Assembly: GCA_016801845.1 (NCBI GenBank)
Contig: CM028908.1
Span: 27,666,603 to 27,730,602 of the forward strand
Source of the DNA: Polydactylus sextarius
Taxonomy: Eukaryota; Chordata; Actinopteri; Polynemidae
Length of the DNA stretch: 64,000 bases
Direction: 5' to 3'
Part shown: positions 49,601-60,806 of the stretch, in pieces
Layout of the letters: each line of letters begins with the position of its first letter
How positions within the stretch are numbered: position 1 is the stretch's first letter
The notes under the pieces: generated by a model
Seen by the model: only the letters and a program-made list of their open reading frames with translations
What the model was told of the DNA's origin: nothing
The model's database searches: none
Program-made: the position numbers and the translations under genes

Positions 49601-52295
49601 AGACGCATCTTCAAACCCATGAAAGTTTCATCAGCATTGTTGGTGGTAAAATATCCATGTGACTAATGTTGAGTTCAGTTTTTCATCAAGACAGAAACTC
49701 TTCCTCCTAAACGTTTGTTTCAGAAGAATCCGTCTCGACCTGGAAACTCAGGTGAATATTTGTAACAGAGACAAAGAGTTTTTTGGAAACAAATGGAAAT
49801 AAACAGAATTATCAAGAGAGAAACCAAACAAAAGCATCGGTGCATTTTAATGAGGTGTTAATGGGCCACGACAGCGACACATCATCTGCTCTCTGTCAAC
49901 ATTTGGGAAGGATTGCACTCAAAGCTTCTCGTTATTATTGTATCCGTCCGTCTGTGACTGTGTGAGTCTGTCTGCTGATCCAGATCTGTCCGTCCTCCTC
50001 CGAGACGTGGACACACTCGTCCGATTCCCGGTGAATTTCCATCGGAACAGCTTTCAGCTTTCAACTCGTCTCCAATCACCGAGCATCACGCTGAGTGTTC
50101 TTGACCTTGCATCTTCCCACAGAGAGGTGTGAATAGAGCCTCCACCTCCCACCGCCGCCGCCTCCTCCTCTCCTACACACCCACCCCTCCATTGCTTTTG
50201 TCAACCACATAACGAGTCCTTGTCTGGTTTTGCTGAAACGCTGCAGCTATTGACGAGTTTCTACCTTCATTTCAAGTTGTCTTTTGAAGAGACTGGAACA
50301 TGGTGAGAGTCACAAAGCTGTTGTTGTTTCATTGGTGTTTCTCTGCAGGACGACACTTTACCACAACATATAGTGTAAATGTACTGACGTCTGTGTCAAC
50401 TAGTCACAGGTTGGTTTACTACACTTTTTTCAGACCATTAGCATGTTAGCCTCCACAGGAAACTAGACAGACAGACAGACAGACAGACAGGTCCGCTGTG
50501 TATCCTCACATCTTCCCTCAGACCTGTAAATCCTTCATATTGTTGTGTAAAGTGATTCAGACATGTTTCATGTTTTTGTCCTCAGTCTGAGCACAGAAGA
50601 TTTTTTATGTTTTTGCTTCAAGGCCTCGTGTTTGATCCTCAAATGTTTTTAATTCACACGGTGTTTATGGATTAAAAACCTGGACCAGACAGAACCGGAG
50701 CAGGACAACCCCGGGACACTGAGACCGGCTGGAGGCCGGGGAGATTAAATCCAGGAATCAGGAAGCTTTTCTAGGAACAAAAAGGAAAACTGGCAAACTG
50801 ACGGAGGCAGGTAACAGAGCAGACTGACGCCTGAAGCTGACGGAAAAACAGACGGGTCGGACCGGAGGTGATGATGAAGAGAAAAGAGCAACATCAAAGG
50901 GACGTCATCGTGAGACGAATACAGACGAACACACGGCTACAGCTCTGTTTATTTATCAGTCTGATTTAGCTTCATATGATTATTAATCCTCCTGTTATCA
51001 CCAAACAAAGAAGCTTTTCACAGTGAGGCCTTCGACCTCCTGAAACAAAACCTTGTGTCTTTCACCACCACAATGCTCACTTCAGCTGAAACTACATCTC
51101 ATAAAGCTCCACCACTCCAGAGAGAACGAACCATCTGTCAGAGGAAAATCACACTGATGCAGGAAAAACTGTCTTTGTTTCACTTTGTCAAATATATATT
51201 TTCTACCTGGTTCTCACACTGACAGTGAGATGTTTTATATGAAATGAAGTTTTCATGACTCTAAACATTGCTTCACTTCAACGTGTCTGCTCGACCTTTA
51301 GAGGTGTAGGAGTCTTTGAAAGTCCTGGATCAGGTCTCAGTGAGTCTGATCTGATCCAGTGTCGTTTATTTATTATAGACTCTGTTAACCAGCCTGTTGG
51401 TAGCTGTTAAACAGAGAGCATGATGACTGTAGCTACAGACTAGAGTCCTGGTACTGGTTCTGGTCCCACCTGAGCAGAACCAGGACCACCATCGAGACCT
51501 GAAGATCAAAGACACAAGATAGTCCAATCTGCTGGACTTTCAAAATAAAATCCATCAAATCTATAAAAATGGACAAACTTCTGAAAGAAAGATACAAATC
51601 ACAACTTCCTGTCAAGACTTTCAGAGTAAAATCAAAGTGTAAACAAGAAGCAGAGACTGTTGTCTCCAGGTGTTCGTTGTATTAAATCTTAAGTGTCACA
51701 GAAAACGAGTTGAGGTCTGAGTCTGATCAGTCTGAGAATAGGAGCAGAAGAGCTGAGTATCCAGGGAAGATGGAGCCAGCGTTCAGGATACAGTCGTGAT
51801 AACTGATCCCACTCTGCTTCTATTCTGAGCACACGTCCTATTCTTGGGTTTATCGAGTGTAGTTGTGCGTCTCTGAGTGGCTTTAGAAAGCACACACACA
51901 CACGACGGCCTCTTCATCACGAGACCAGCACGAAACTCGTGTTTCTTATTCAGCTTCTGTCGACTGTGACGAGCCGCCGCCGCCATCTGAGCGTTGCTGC
52001 TGGTTGTGTTGGTTTCACCTCAGACTGAGGAAGAAAGAAAAGTTTCAGGTGATGATGCAGACAAACTGGCATCACAAATCATTTCAGCGCCGCCGCCGTG
52101 ATAGATGGAGCTTGTCTGACACTGTGAAGGCGACTGATTAGGCCTGAGAAAAATGCAAACGTAGCACATCTATAATGTCCCAGAATCTCTGATCAGGTCT
52201 AAACTTACTCTACCACCATGAGAAGTTGGTAGAGTTCTTCATTACAGCTGCTTTCCATTGATCACAGGTCAGAGGACCGGATCAGAGACTTTCTT
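49601..52295. other. intergenic, unique
   Basis: 49,840-50,200 has balanced, repeat-free composition (TTAATGGGCCACGACAGCG) and could be conserved. (CAGA)6 at 50,465-50,490. The rest is unremarkable. Confidence 0.4.
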
Positions 52296-52332
52296 TGGAC
52301 ATTTCCAACATCCAGGCTGTTGGAAATGTCCA
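52296..52332. repeat. third hairpin nearby
   Basis: TGGACATTTCCAAC and GTTGGAAATGTCCA, a perfect 14-bp stem with the 9-base loop ATCCAGGCT. Confidence 0.88.
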
Positions 52333-52626
52333 GGAAATGTTCGAAGCAGAAACGACACACTGTTGTGTTTTCCAACTGGTTCTCTTTGTGTTCATGAAGA
52401 CAAAACTTAAAATGGACCAAAAGTCCACCACGTTTCTACAGAGCCACTAAAGGATATTCTGAGTTTTTATTTTAGAATTTTCTCTAACAAGACCTCCTCT
52501 AAGTTAGCATCACATATGCTAACCTAGCCAAGATAACATCTAATATCAAATATCTCTTTACAGGACTCTGGAGGCTCCGTACATTTCACCGGATGTTATC
52601 GACTGCAAACAGGCAACTGGACTGGT

Positions 52627-52689
52627 TCCACTGGGTTTGACTGGAAGTGGTCTGAGAGTGTCAGACCACTTCCAGTCAAGCCCAATGGA
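52627..52689. repeat. strong hairpin (inverted repeat)
   Basis: GACTGGAAGTGGTCTGA (52,639-52,655) and its exact complement (52,661-52,677) flank the 5-base loop GAGTG. Pairing continues outward with one G-T and one mismatch to 52,627/52,689, giving ~29-bp arms. Confidence 0.9.
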
Positions 52690-52693
52690 CCTG

Positions 52694-52718
52694 AGCTGGT
52701 CTCAGACTGAGACCAGCT
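52694..52718. repeat. second hairpin
   Basis: AGCTGGTCTC and GAGACCAGCT, a perfect 10-bp stem with loop AGACT, starting 5 bp after the previous hairpin. Confidence 0.85.
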
Positions 52719-53269
52719 TTTCTAAGCGGACCAGTTTGATCGCAGCCTTCAGGGTTCAGTTCAGTCGGACTAAATGAAGTCGATGTGGACGCAGCAGCAC
52801 CTCCACAGGACAATGTAGACCAGCAGAGATCACAGCAGGTCACAGTTCAGTTAATATTACACCTGTTAGCTGCTGATTGTGACCTGGATGGTGACTGACA
52901 GGAGGTTGACTCATGATTGGTTGGAAATCAATCAATCAAATGAATGTTGGCTTTGTTTCTGTAATGTGGGGGGTTGTGGAAGTGTTGGTGGCAATTTAGA
53001 TAGAAAAGTCTTCTTATCAACTTTTACACCCACTTCTGACCTTGTAACATCATATATTTGATTTAAAATGAAGAAGACCATCACAGCTTCCTCTAACGTG
53101 AACACACTGCTGATTTCACCACAAAAATACAAACCTCGACATTAATACATTCAGCCGCCACACGAAGCGTCTCAATCAAACCCGGGTCAATCCTCTATTA
53201 ATCCTCATCATCTCCTGATCCGTTCCTGCGACCGGCGACGTCTCAGGAAAACATTCATCATCATCATCA

Positions 53270-53420
53270 ACCCCCGATCCAGACTGTCTCTTGTCATGAA
53301 TTATCACGGAGCTGCAACAGAGCCGTCGGCAAATTGTTTACATCCGATCAATATTCTAAGCGATCAATGCAAATTATCTGTATCAGTATGCAAACGTGTG
53401 GACGGAGAGACACGGAGCTG
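53270..53420. promoter_or_regulatory. possible conserved non-coding element 3' of dag1
   Basis: TCATGAATTATCACGGAGC, GGCAAATTGTTTACATCCG (forkhead-like TGTTTAC), ATCAATGCAAATTATC (octamer-like ATGCAAAT). About 350 bp past the inferred dag1 3' end. Confidence 0.28.
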
Positions 53421-53775
53421 AGAGTCTGTTTTCACAGCGTGGCCTTTTTAATGGGCACACCTTTCACAGCGAATCGTCCCACCGGCCGTTCAGAGGCAGA
53501 ATAATTTAGTAGGAAAAAGAAGAAGAAGAAAAAGCAGCGCGACCGTCCCAACGCATCCGGAGACGGTTGCCAGGCAGCGAGACGTCTGGGGAGGAAGACA
53601 CCTCGGGTGGACTTAAGACAGATTGATTTATCAGTTGAAGGATAAGTGGGAGCAGGAGAAAAGTGACAGTGACCAAAAACCGCTTCATCCATAAACATAA
53701 GTCAGAGTTAAATCAGTGAGTCAGATGCAGTGAAATAAAGAAAAGTGTGTGTTTTTTTTAATCGTACCAGTTGGT

Positions 53776-53781
53776 TTTATT
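53776..53781 (-). terminator. dag1 poly(A) signal AATAAA
   Basis: The minus strand reads CATAATAAAACCAACTGG, about 1.95 kb after the stop codon. Cleavage would be expected 15-25 nt further, near 53,755-53,760, just before an A-run and a CACACA stretch. Other AATAAA hexamers at 54,303-54,332 are alternatives. Confidence 0.55.
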
Positions 53782-54943
53782 ATGACAATGCACACTTGAT
53801 AAGCAAAAAGCCTTGGCATCCTGCGAAAACCAACAACATCATGACAACACGAGTCACTCGCTTTGAGCCAACGCCGACCGACCAATCACTGAGCGGACGG
53901 CGCTTACATCATCATCATCATCATCATCATCATTATTATTATTGCAAAGGGTCTCTTTCAGTCGAAACTCATCAGCAAAAACAGAAAAGGACACAAAAAT
54001 AAAAATTTGTGATTACATAAAGTACGGGTCACTCCATCTTTGTATAGTGGGAGATACATGTTGATATGCAAAACACACACGATAAAATAAAATGAAACAC
54101 TTGAAATCTGTGTGACCCATGAGAGAAAGAAAAAAACAAAACCAAAGAAAAACCAAAGTGTATATAACTGAATCATAATCGAAATCCTAGACTAAGATTT
54201 TACAAATCACAGAAGACTAATCATTAATTAGGTTGTTCTTTTAATAGTCAAACCATTTGAGGCTGTATCAAAAACTCTGTAAAAAAATTAGAAGGAGGTT
54301 TTTTTTATTTATTTATTTATTTAACCTTGATTTTTTTATTTTTTATTATTTTGTTAAATCTGAGAGCTAATTAGTGTAAATTTATGGTTCTTTTATTCCC
54401 TCCTGATCTCCGCCTGCGCCTCGTCTCCTCTGCCACGTCTAAAAGTGTTGAGTTATCTGTACGACCAGCAGGGACCGCCTCCTCCACGGCTGCTGCCTCC
54501 TTTAGGTTAAAAAAATAAAATAATCTGTAGGGGCTCTTCTCTCCCGAGTGACGCCGCCGCCTCATTCAGCTCCAACCTGTGCATCGAACTCTGCGTCTCC
54601 ACGTTAGTTGGATTATTCATTGAACTCGTTATGAGCCTGTAGTTGTGATTATCAAAACAGGAATTAAAAAAAATAAAAAGCTCCTGCAGGTTACTTTAGT
54701 GAGGCGATCTCTTCCTGCTGTCTCCTCCACCACCACCAGAGAAAAGAAATATAACAACCAATCTACCAGAACGTCTTCCGGATATACAGTGAACTTTAAA
54801 AACCAATGAAACAAACAAATTATTCATTATCATCTCTAAATCTTTTTTAGGCTACCTTGTTATTCTCATCTTTACTAGACATTTGTGAATAAGGATAGAA
54901 ACAGACAACTAGTGTTAAAAGGCAAACGTACTGAATCTGAATA

Positions 54944-55035
54944 AACACACACTCTTTCACACACACATGCACACACACACTCTTTCACACACACATGCAC
55001 ACACACACTCTTTCACACTCACTCACACACACACC
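54944..55035. repeat. ~28-bp tandem repeat in the dag1 3' UTR
   Basis: ACACACACTCTTTCACACAC plus ACATGC is repeated about three times, the last copy degenerate. Confidence 0.85.
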
Positions 55036-55727
55036 CTGGCCTCTCATCCTCTTGTGTCGTCTGCAGGGGTCTGAGATCCTCGTGTTAAACTTTTCTTTCA
55101 TATTTCATCAGAGAATCTCTCTGCTAATTAAAAGAAACAGGAGCTGTTTCCTGCCCTGGTCTGACGGCAGTTCTCTGTCTTCTTGTATCATTTAAAAACA
55201 AACAGACAACAGAAGAGTTGTTAGGCAAACGATTCAGTCCGAGACAACAAAACAACGAAAAAAGAAGAAGAAGAAGAAGAAAGAAGGAGAAGGAGAAGAA
55301 GAATCTCTGGACAAAGATGAAAAACAAAACAAAAGCCAGTATCCAAATCAACAGAGGAAACAAAATGAAATGCTGGGAAAAGGAGAACACGTCTCCCAAC
55401 TGTCGCTTCAGACCAACTGGTCGACCTGAAAGCCAGTGTGACGAGAATTTGTTTGTCTTAGGCCACTGTAGTAGCTGGGCTACCACTAAAACAGTAGTCC
55501 CTCCCAGCTGTTGCAATCAATCATCCCATCGGTTTACTGGAAAACCCCCACCCGACTCATCTCATCGCACCCCCTCCCAAGACCAGAGTCCCTTGTAGCT
55601 GTTTTGTACTTTAGCACCTCTTGTCATCTCTCCCTGTAAAAAGTCCAGACAGACACCAGAATGGAAACCGTGACAGTTCCTCAGGCATCCTCTCCCTCCG
55701 CCCTGTGAAGGGAGGGGTCAACGAGTC

Positions 55728-57554
55728 TTAGGGCGGTACGTAGGGAGGTGGCGATCTGTAGGGAGTCATGTTCTTGGGGCGGGAACCCTTGCCCTCCATG
55801 GGTGCGGTGAAGGGAGGTGGCGGCTGGTAGGGGGGCGCGTTGGGGTCCTCGTCCCGCAGAGCGGTGTACTCCCCCAGCAGTTCCTGGTTGAGGGGAGTGG
55901 TCTCTGGTGTGGCCATGTTGGGGTACTCAGGAGGGGGAAGCGGGGGCTTCTCCTCCTGGAGGATCAAGGGCATACTGGACGATGGCGGCGGCTTAGAGTC
56001 ATCGAGTTCATCTGCAAAGATAATGGGCACACCCTTTTTGATGAAGGTGGCCTGGTCCTCGATGGTCAGTTTGCCCTTCCGCTTCTTCCTGTAGCAGATC
56101 ATGGCAATGATACCTGCTATCAGGAGGATCGCAGCCACCACCACGGCAGGAATGACGGTGTGGAGATAGACGTCGTCTGTGCTGTGTCGACTCGATCCTA
56201 CGGATGTAGTGACAGCAGGCGGCTCCGTTATATCAATCTCTCCTGGTGGGATGAAGCTGTACGTCCTGCAGCTTGCCCTCCCCTTCACTTTGACATCCAG
56301 CGGTCTAAACTCAGGCTCCATAGAGTACCTAAAGGTCTGCGAGGGCCGGCCGTCAGCGTTGCCGAGGGTCCTGCTCATGACCGTGAGCTGCTCCTTTGGA
56401 CACGGGTGCTGCGGGAGGCTGGTGTTCGTCCACTCCACCACAATCGACCCTTTGGTGATATTCCTTAGACTCACGTTGCTGCTGTTGCGGTCCCCCAGGG
56501 CGTACGCCAGCTTCTTGACCAGAAGGATCTTCTTGTGGATGTCGTTGGTTATCGAACGCGGTTCGCCGTCGAATCGTGCAGTGAAGATGGCGGGGGTCTT
56601 ATCATTAGTGGGCCAGCGGTTCACACGGACTTCAAAAGCATCAATTGCATTCAGGCCACCTTTGTCCGTTGCCTGCATGAAATATTCATGTTTTCCCACA
56701 TGTTGGACGTCAGGCAGGCCATAGAGGAGCTGGCTGGTGGTGTTGAACTGGATCCAGGAGCCTTCTCCAACCACTTCGTTGTGGTTGAGTCTCAGGGTGA
56801 GACGTAGCTTGTCTGTTGTTCCATCTTCTTTATCAAAGAATGTATCGGACGGGACCTTAACCTCGAAATAGGTTCCCACCAGAGCGTTGACCTGGTCGAT
56901 AGGGTTATGCAACTCAGGTTTAGTGTTGTGTGGATCCAGGACCACACCAGGCGATGGGGTGGTGCGTCTGGACGGCTTCGCTGTGGAGGTCTTTGGTTCT
57001 CTGGGGGCTGGGGTGGATTTGGGTCTCTTGGGTTTCTTGGTGGGTTTTTTGGTGGGTGGGGACGGTGTGGCGGTGGCCTCTACGTAAGTTGGCCTGGTGG
57101 TCGCGGGCTGGATGAGAATGGTGCTGGTGGTTTCTATCACCTTCGTTGGTAGGGGAGATCCCATCGTTGGAGTGTGGGCAATAGGGTCACGCACTCTGTT
57201 TGTAGGTTTGCCAGGCAGGGGCACGGGGCCTCTCACAGGTGGGGCAGAGCTTTCAGTCGGTGCAGCGATGGAGGGAGAGGCGAGGGTTGGGATAATCCTC
57301 ACCGGAGGCTCCACCGCGGTCGTCGGAGGAAGAGGCACCAGGACGGGAGTCGGCGTGTTGTGTAACTGGCGCCTCACCCGCTTTGGGACGTGGGGTTTCT
57401 TGTTTGCAATGTGCCACCCCACCACGGGGTAACCCAGCTTGGCTGACATGGTGCCCTCCTTCGCAGGACCCTGGACACTGCTGATGTTAGGAACTGTGCT
57501 CTGGTCCAACGAGCAGCCGAGCTTCCAGGACAACAGAGCCCCGTTCTCCACCAC
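55728..57554 (-). CDS. dag1: dystroglycan, last coding exon (partial gene)
   Basis: This exon encodes 608 residues of the dystroglycan precursor, the laminin receptor that links basement membrane to dystrophin/utrophin. In exon-residue order it shows: LGCSL, whose Cys matches the N-terminal-domain disulfide; a furin-type site RVRR at 59-62, followed by TPTP at 67-70 where matriglycan-bearing O-mannose sites lie in mammals; a Pro/Thr/Lys-rich mucin-like stretch, ~63-205; a cadherin/Ig-like domain, ~220-312; and a SEA-like region with the autoproteolysis site Gly369-Ser370 (KGSIVVEW). Cys385 and Cys429 match the beta-subunit disulfide. The transmembrane helix is ~467-488, then a basic RKKRKGK juxtamembrane/nuclear-import segment, a proline-rich tail, and the C-terminal PPPY at 602-605 that binds dystrophin WW/EF/ZZ domains. 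The beta subunit would be 239 residues, close to the mammalian 242. The exon start is set by a CTACAG acceptor at 57555-57560, not by the in-frame ATG at 57566. The stop codon is TAA. Teleosts can carry two dag1 copies; I cannot say which one this is. Confidence 0.97.
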   Translation of the reverse strand: MVENGALLSWKLGCSLDQSTVPNISSVQGPAKEGTMSAKLGYPVVGWHIANKKPHVPKRVRRQLHNTPTPVLVPLPPTTAVEPPVRIIPTLASPSIAAPTESSAPPVRGPVPLPGKPTNRVRDPIAHTPTMGSPLPTKVIETTSTILIQPATTRPTYVEATATPSPPTKKPTKKPKRPKSTPAPREPKTSTAKPSRRTTPSPGVVLDPHNTKPELHNPIDQVNALVGTYFEVKVPSDTFFDKEDGTTDKLRLTLRLNHNEVVGEGSWIQFNTTSQLLYGLPDVQHVGKHEYFMQATDKGGLNAIDAFEVRVNRWPTNDKTPAIFTARFDGEPRSITNDIHKKILLVKKLAYALGDRNSSNVSLRNITKGSIVVEWTNTSLPQHPCPKEQLTVMSRTLGNADGRPSQTFRYSMEPEFRPLDVKVKGRASCRTYSFIPPGEIDITEPPAVTTSVGSSRHSTDDVYLHTVIPAVVVAAILLIAGIIAMICYRKKRKGKLTIEDQATFIKKGVPIIFADELDDSKPPPSSSMPLILQEEKPPLPPPEYPNMATPETTPLNQELLGEYTALRDEDPNAPPYQPPPPFTAPMEGKGSRPKNMTPYRSPPPYVPP

Positions 57555-57639
57555 CTGTAGAGACACGAAGCATCGTTAACTCAATTACCCATCACATTAT
57601 TTCCCATCAGTCACTTCATTCATGTACACGTTCACCCAC
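57555..57639 (-). other. 85-bp dag1 intron
   Basis: A short GT-AG intron separates codons ...AAK-K and V-VENG. The donor is GTGGGT and the acceptor is TGTCTCTACAG on the minus strand. Reading through it gives a stop after KKVGERVHE, so it must be removed to join the two conserved exons. In mammals the AKKVVENG segment is uninterrupted. Confidence 0.93.
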
Positions 57640-58098
57640 CTTCTTGGCATTCCCCGGCCCAGCCATGAACGCTGACATGTCGAACAGCCTGTTGTTGACC
57701 ACGGGGAGGATCTTCATGAGCTGGAGTCCGACTCCAGAGAAGCTCCTCATGTTGTCCAGGAGCTCCACCCTCTGCTCTGACGTCATCTTGGTCAAATCGG
57801 CGTCGAGAATCACCGTCAGCACCGTGACCGGGTCCTCCTGGCCGCACATGAACGGCTGGATTTCATCCGTGACGGAGGCTTGGTTGGACATCAGCTGAGT
57901 CGAGTCTGCGTCCAAATGATCCTCTGGATGCACCTCGATGGAAAACACCTCCGAAGACGAAGACTTTGTGTGGTTGGAGATGGATACGGAGATGTAATGG
58001 ACGCCTTTGTCCTCCTCCAGAGGTAAACCCTGCAGGACTCTGCTGCTGGCGTCCCAGTGCAGCCAGGCGGGGAGCGAGTCCTTCCCCATCTCAGTAAT
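57640..58098 (-). CDS. dag1: dystroglycan, upstream coding exon (alpha N-terminal domain)
   Basis: This 459-bp exon encodes 153 residues with no stop in frame. It begins with ITEMGKDSLPAWLHWD, which aligns with the mammalian segment ending GKEALPSWLHWD, and ends at GPGNAKK. It covers the end of the Ig-like domain (KGVHYISVS, VFSIEVHPEDH) and the S6-like domain (DPVTVLTVILDADLTKM, PVVNNRLFDMSAFMAGPGNAKK) of the alpha N-terminal region that furin removes. The Cys in QPFMCGQ is the partner expected for the Cys in LGCSL of the next exon. On the minus strand the acceptor is TTTATCTTTCAG, with AG at 58100-58099, and the donor is AAG|GTGGGT with GT at 57639-57638. Both flanking introns are phase 0. 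The ATG at 58089 is internal and is not the gene start. The signal peptide and first ~95 residues come from an exon not found in this window. Confidence 0.95.
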
Positions 58099-58539
58099 CT
58101 GAAAGATAAAAAGAGACGTTTAAATACACTAATACAACATTATTAATCACCAGTGAGTTAAGTACAATGTTTGATTTGATTCGGTCAAAAAATGTTTTTG
58201 TCTGAGCACAAAAAATGAAACATCCAAATGAAAAAAGAGAAATAAAAATTGATCTACAAGCAGAGAAAGGAAGTGAGATTTCACAGAGCTTAAACCCGTC
58301 GAGAGGCAGAGTGTTTCATAACTGAGCTTTTCTTAACGTACTTGAATAAAGAAATGATTGATGAAGGATGAAGATGAAAAAAAAAAAACACACAAAACTT
58401 CCACACTCACAGTCTAATAGAGTCAAGGACACGTGTTTTTATCCTTACACACCGATGAAACTTGTGATGTCCTTTATTTTTCCTGATTTTTGTAGGTTTT
58501 TCTGTTTAGAAACAGAAAAACCCTGAAAAGCAGCGCTCT

Positions 58540-59089
<550 letters not shown>

Positions 59090-60196
59090 CACTGCAGACA
59101 GCTGCACATACAGAGCTGTATGTGCATTTTCCTCAGACGAAGTGTCCACATGACCACACACATCTCGCCTCGAGCTCGGCTTTTAACGGTTATTCCCCCG
59201 TGAGCAGCGTTTCTTTTAAGATCCTCCTCCACCTCCTCCACCCTGGACCTGGACGAACCTCCACTCCCTTCAAACCTGGTCCCTTGTTTCTTAAAAATAC
59301 TTTTTTTTTTTTTTTTCCAGAGGCAAAAGGAAACAGTTTTTCATTTTTTTTCTCTTTCTTTTATTCATTTCCTTCCCCTCCGGTCTCTTTCTTCTCCTGA
59401 CACCTCGCCCCTCCCTCGGCGCCACCGCTTCCCCTCTTTCCTGCTGCCGTCATTTCAAAAACGGTATTATCACAACGTGACGGTCCCTTTTCACTGGCAC
59501 ATAAAAGCTAATTTCTAGGGATTGTGATGTAGGAGGATGTCATCATTCTTTGTCTGAGATTATAAAACCCGTCTAGAAAATAACTGCTGGAAACACAAAT
59601 TTTATTCACAATTGAATTTGATCACCGGAAAACACGCAGGACTGTTTGCGACTGACGGTTTACCTCCACAACATCAATCTCTTTCTCTCTTTCTTTCTTT
59701 TTCCATTCCTGTCCACCACAGGGAGCAGAAACACCCAGAGTATCACAGGAAGTGTGGATAACAAACACACACACGCACAAAAGTCAAGAAACAAAAATAG
59801 TCCCGCTCTGCTCCTGTAGCAACGTTTGATTTAATTTGTCAAAGCCCCAAAACTTCAAACCCAGTGCCTCTTGACATGACACTGCAAATTAAATCACAGA
59901 GACACAACGAAGGACAAGTGAGTTGCCGGGCAGTAATCTCATCACAGCTGTCATAACCGGGCTGTAAATTACTCAACTGTGTCCTGAAAGCACAAGGATG
60001 ATCGCTTTCTTATCCGCAATTAAATGTGGAGGAGGTGGAGAGAGAGGTGGGGGCAGGGGGGGCAGAAATAGGTGACACTTAAATTAATTTTTCACAATAT
60101 CACAGGATAAGATCAGAGAAAATCAACAACACCTCCAGAGACAAAACAAGCAGACGTGTCCGTCCGTTTTCAGACGACGGAGGTCGAGTCGACTCA
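59090..60196. other. dag1 intron, unique sequence
   Basis: It contains pyrimidine-rich stretches (59,290-59,400, T16 near 59,301) and a G-rich tract (60,030-60,067). The AT-rich segment 59,880-60,030 has GCAAATTAAATC and GCAATTAAATG and could be a conserved non-coding element. No exon is seen. Confidence 0.5.
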
Positions 60197-60806
60197 GTGG
60201 ACTTGGTCCTCTGATGGTTGGTGAATCATCAGTTAATGATCATAATGTGTGAACAGCCCTAACGACTCCATCAGAGGCCGTCGGGACCTGGTCTGAGACC
60301 GGGACTGGATCTGTCATGTTAGAAAACTGGAGGAGTCTGAAGAGACTGACAAAGAGCGACAGCCAATCAGAGGAGGGATGTGAGATAAATGCTGCTGCCG
60401 TCTCACTGATTCACTCACAACCACGTTTAAAAGTCTGACGTTTTAACGCTTTTTCTTTCATTTTCACTTTCTACAAACTCCCCGCGTCTGATCCAGATGT
60501 TACCCGGTACCGGGGAGGTCTGCTGCTGACTTCAGCTCCACCGTGAAAACCGGCGTGTTGCCATGGTGATGTTTAAACGCCGGTTTAGCGGTTTAGTCTG
60601 TGTCGGAGGCAGCGTCTTCACTGGTGCTCGTCAACAATAAACGGCTGTAAATCACGGTGAGAAGCAGCGGCTACATCCTGTCTAGTTCACGTGACCAGAC
60701 GTAGAGTTTGGTGACGTCACGGTGTGATCGGGAGTCAATCACTGACAAGTCTTGTAGTGTGAACACTACAGGTCTCAGACCAGTTGCTGAGACTGAAACA
60801 CAAGTC
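60197..60806 (+). repeat. interspersed repeat D, copy 2
   Basis: This ~610-bp segment is nearly identical to 7,912-8,532. It shares the start GTGGACTTGGTCCTCTGATGG and the end CAGACCAGTTG. Differences are scattered substitutions and a few short indels. There is no open frame of note. It carries the palindrome TGTAGTGTGAACACTACA near its right end. It is probably a non-autonomous DNA transposon, family unknown to me. Confidence 0.75.

Larger units (their letters stand above)
53757..55727 (-). other. dag1: dag1 3' untranslated region
   Basis: The ~2 kb after the dag1 stop is free of the interspersed repeats that fill the rest of the window and ends at a good poly(A) signal, so I read it as the 3' UTR. 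It contains simple tracts that would be transcribed: a pyrimidine tract opposite the AAG-rich 55,260-55,303, a (UG)-rich imperfect ~28-bp tandem repeat at 54,944-55,035, an AAUAAA-rich stretch at 54,303-54,332 that could give a shorter isoform, and a (GAU)n/(AAU)n run at 53,910-53,943. The 3' limit is inferred from the signal, not observed. Confidence 0.6.

Noticed and set aside
53733..53738. AATAAA on the plus strand as the end of a plus-strand gene
   Set aside because: No plus-strand exon precedes it. It sits next to the dag1 3' end and is probably chance.
55840..57432. Several open frames on the plus strand across the dag1 last exon (up to 181 codons at 56,179-56,724)
   Set aside because: They are antisense shadows of a long conserved minus-strand exon, with no domain and no splice or promoter context.
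57555..57566. ATG at 57,566 as the start of a 612-residue protein
   Set aside because: The first four codons are intronic. The conserved sequence starts exactly after the CTACAG acceptor and continues from the upstream exon.
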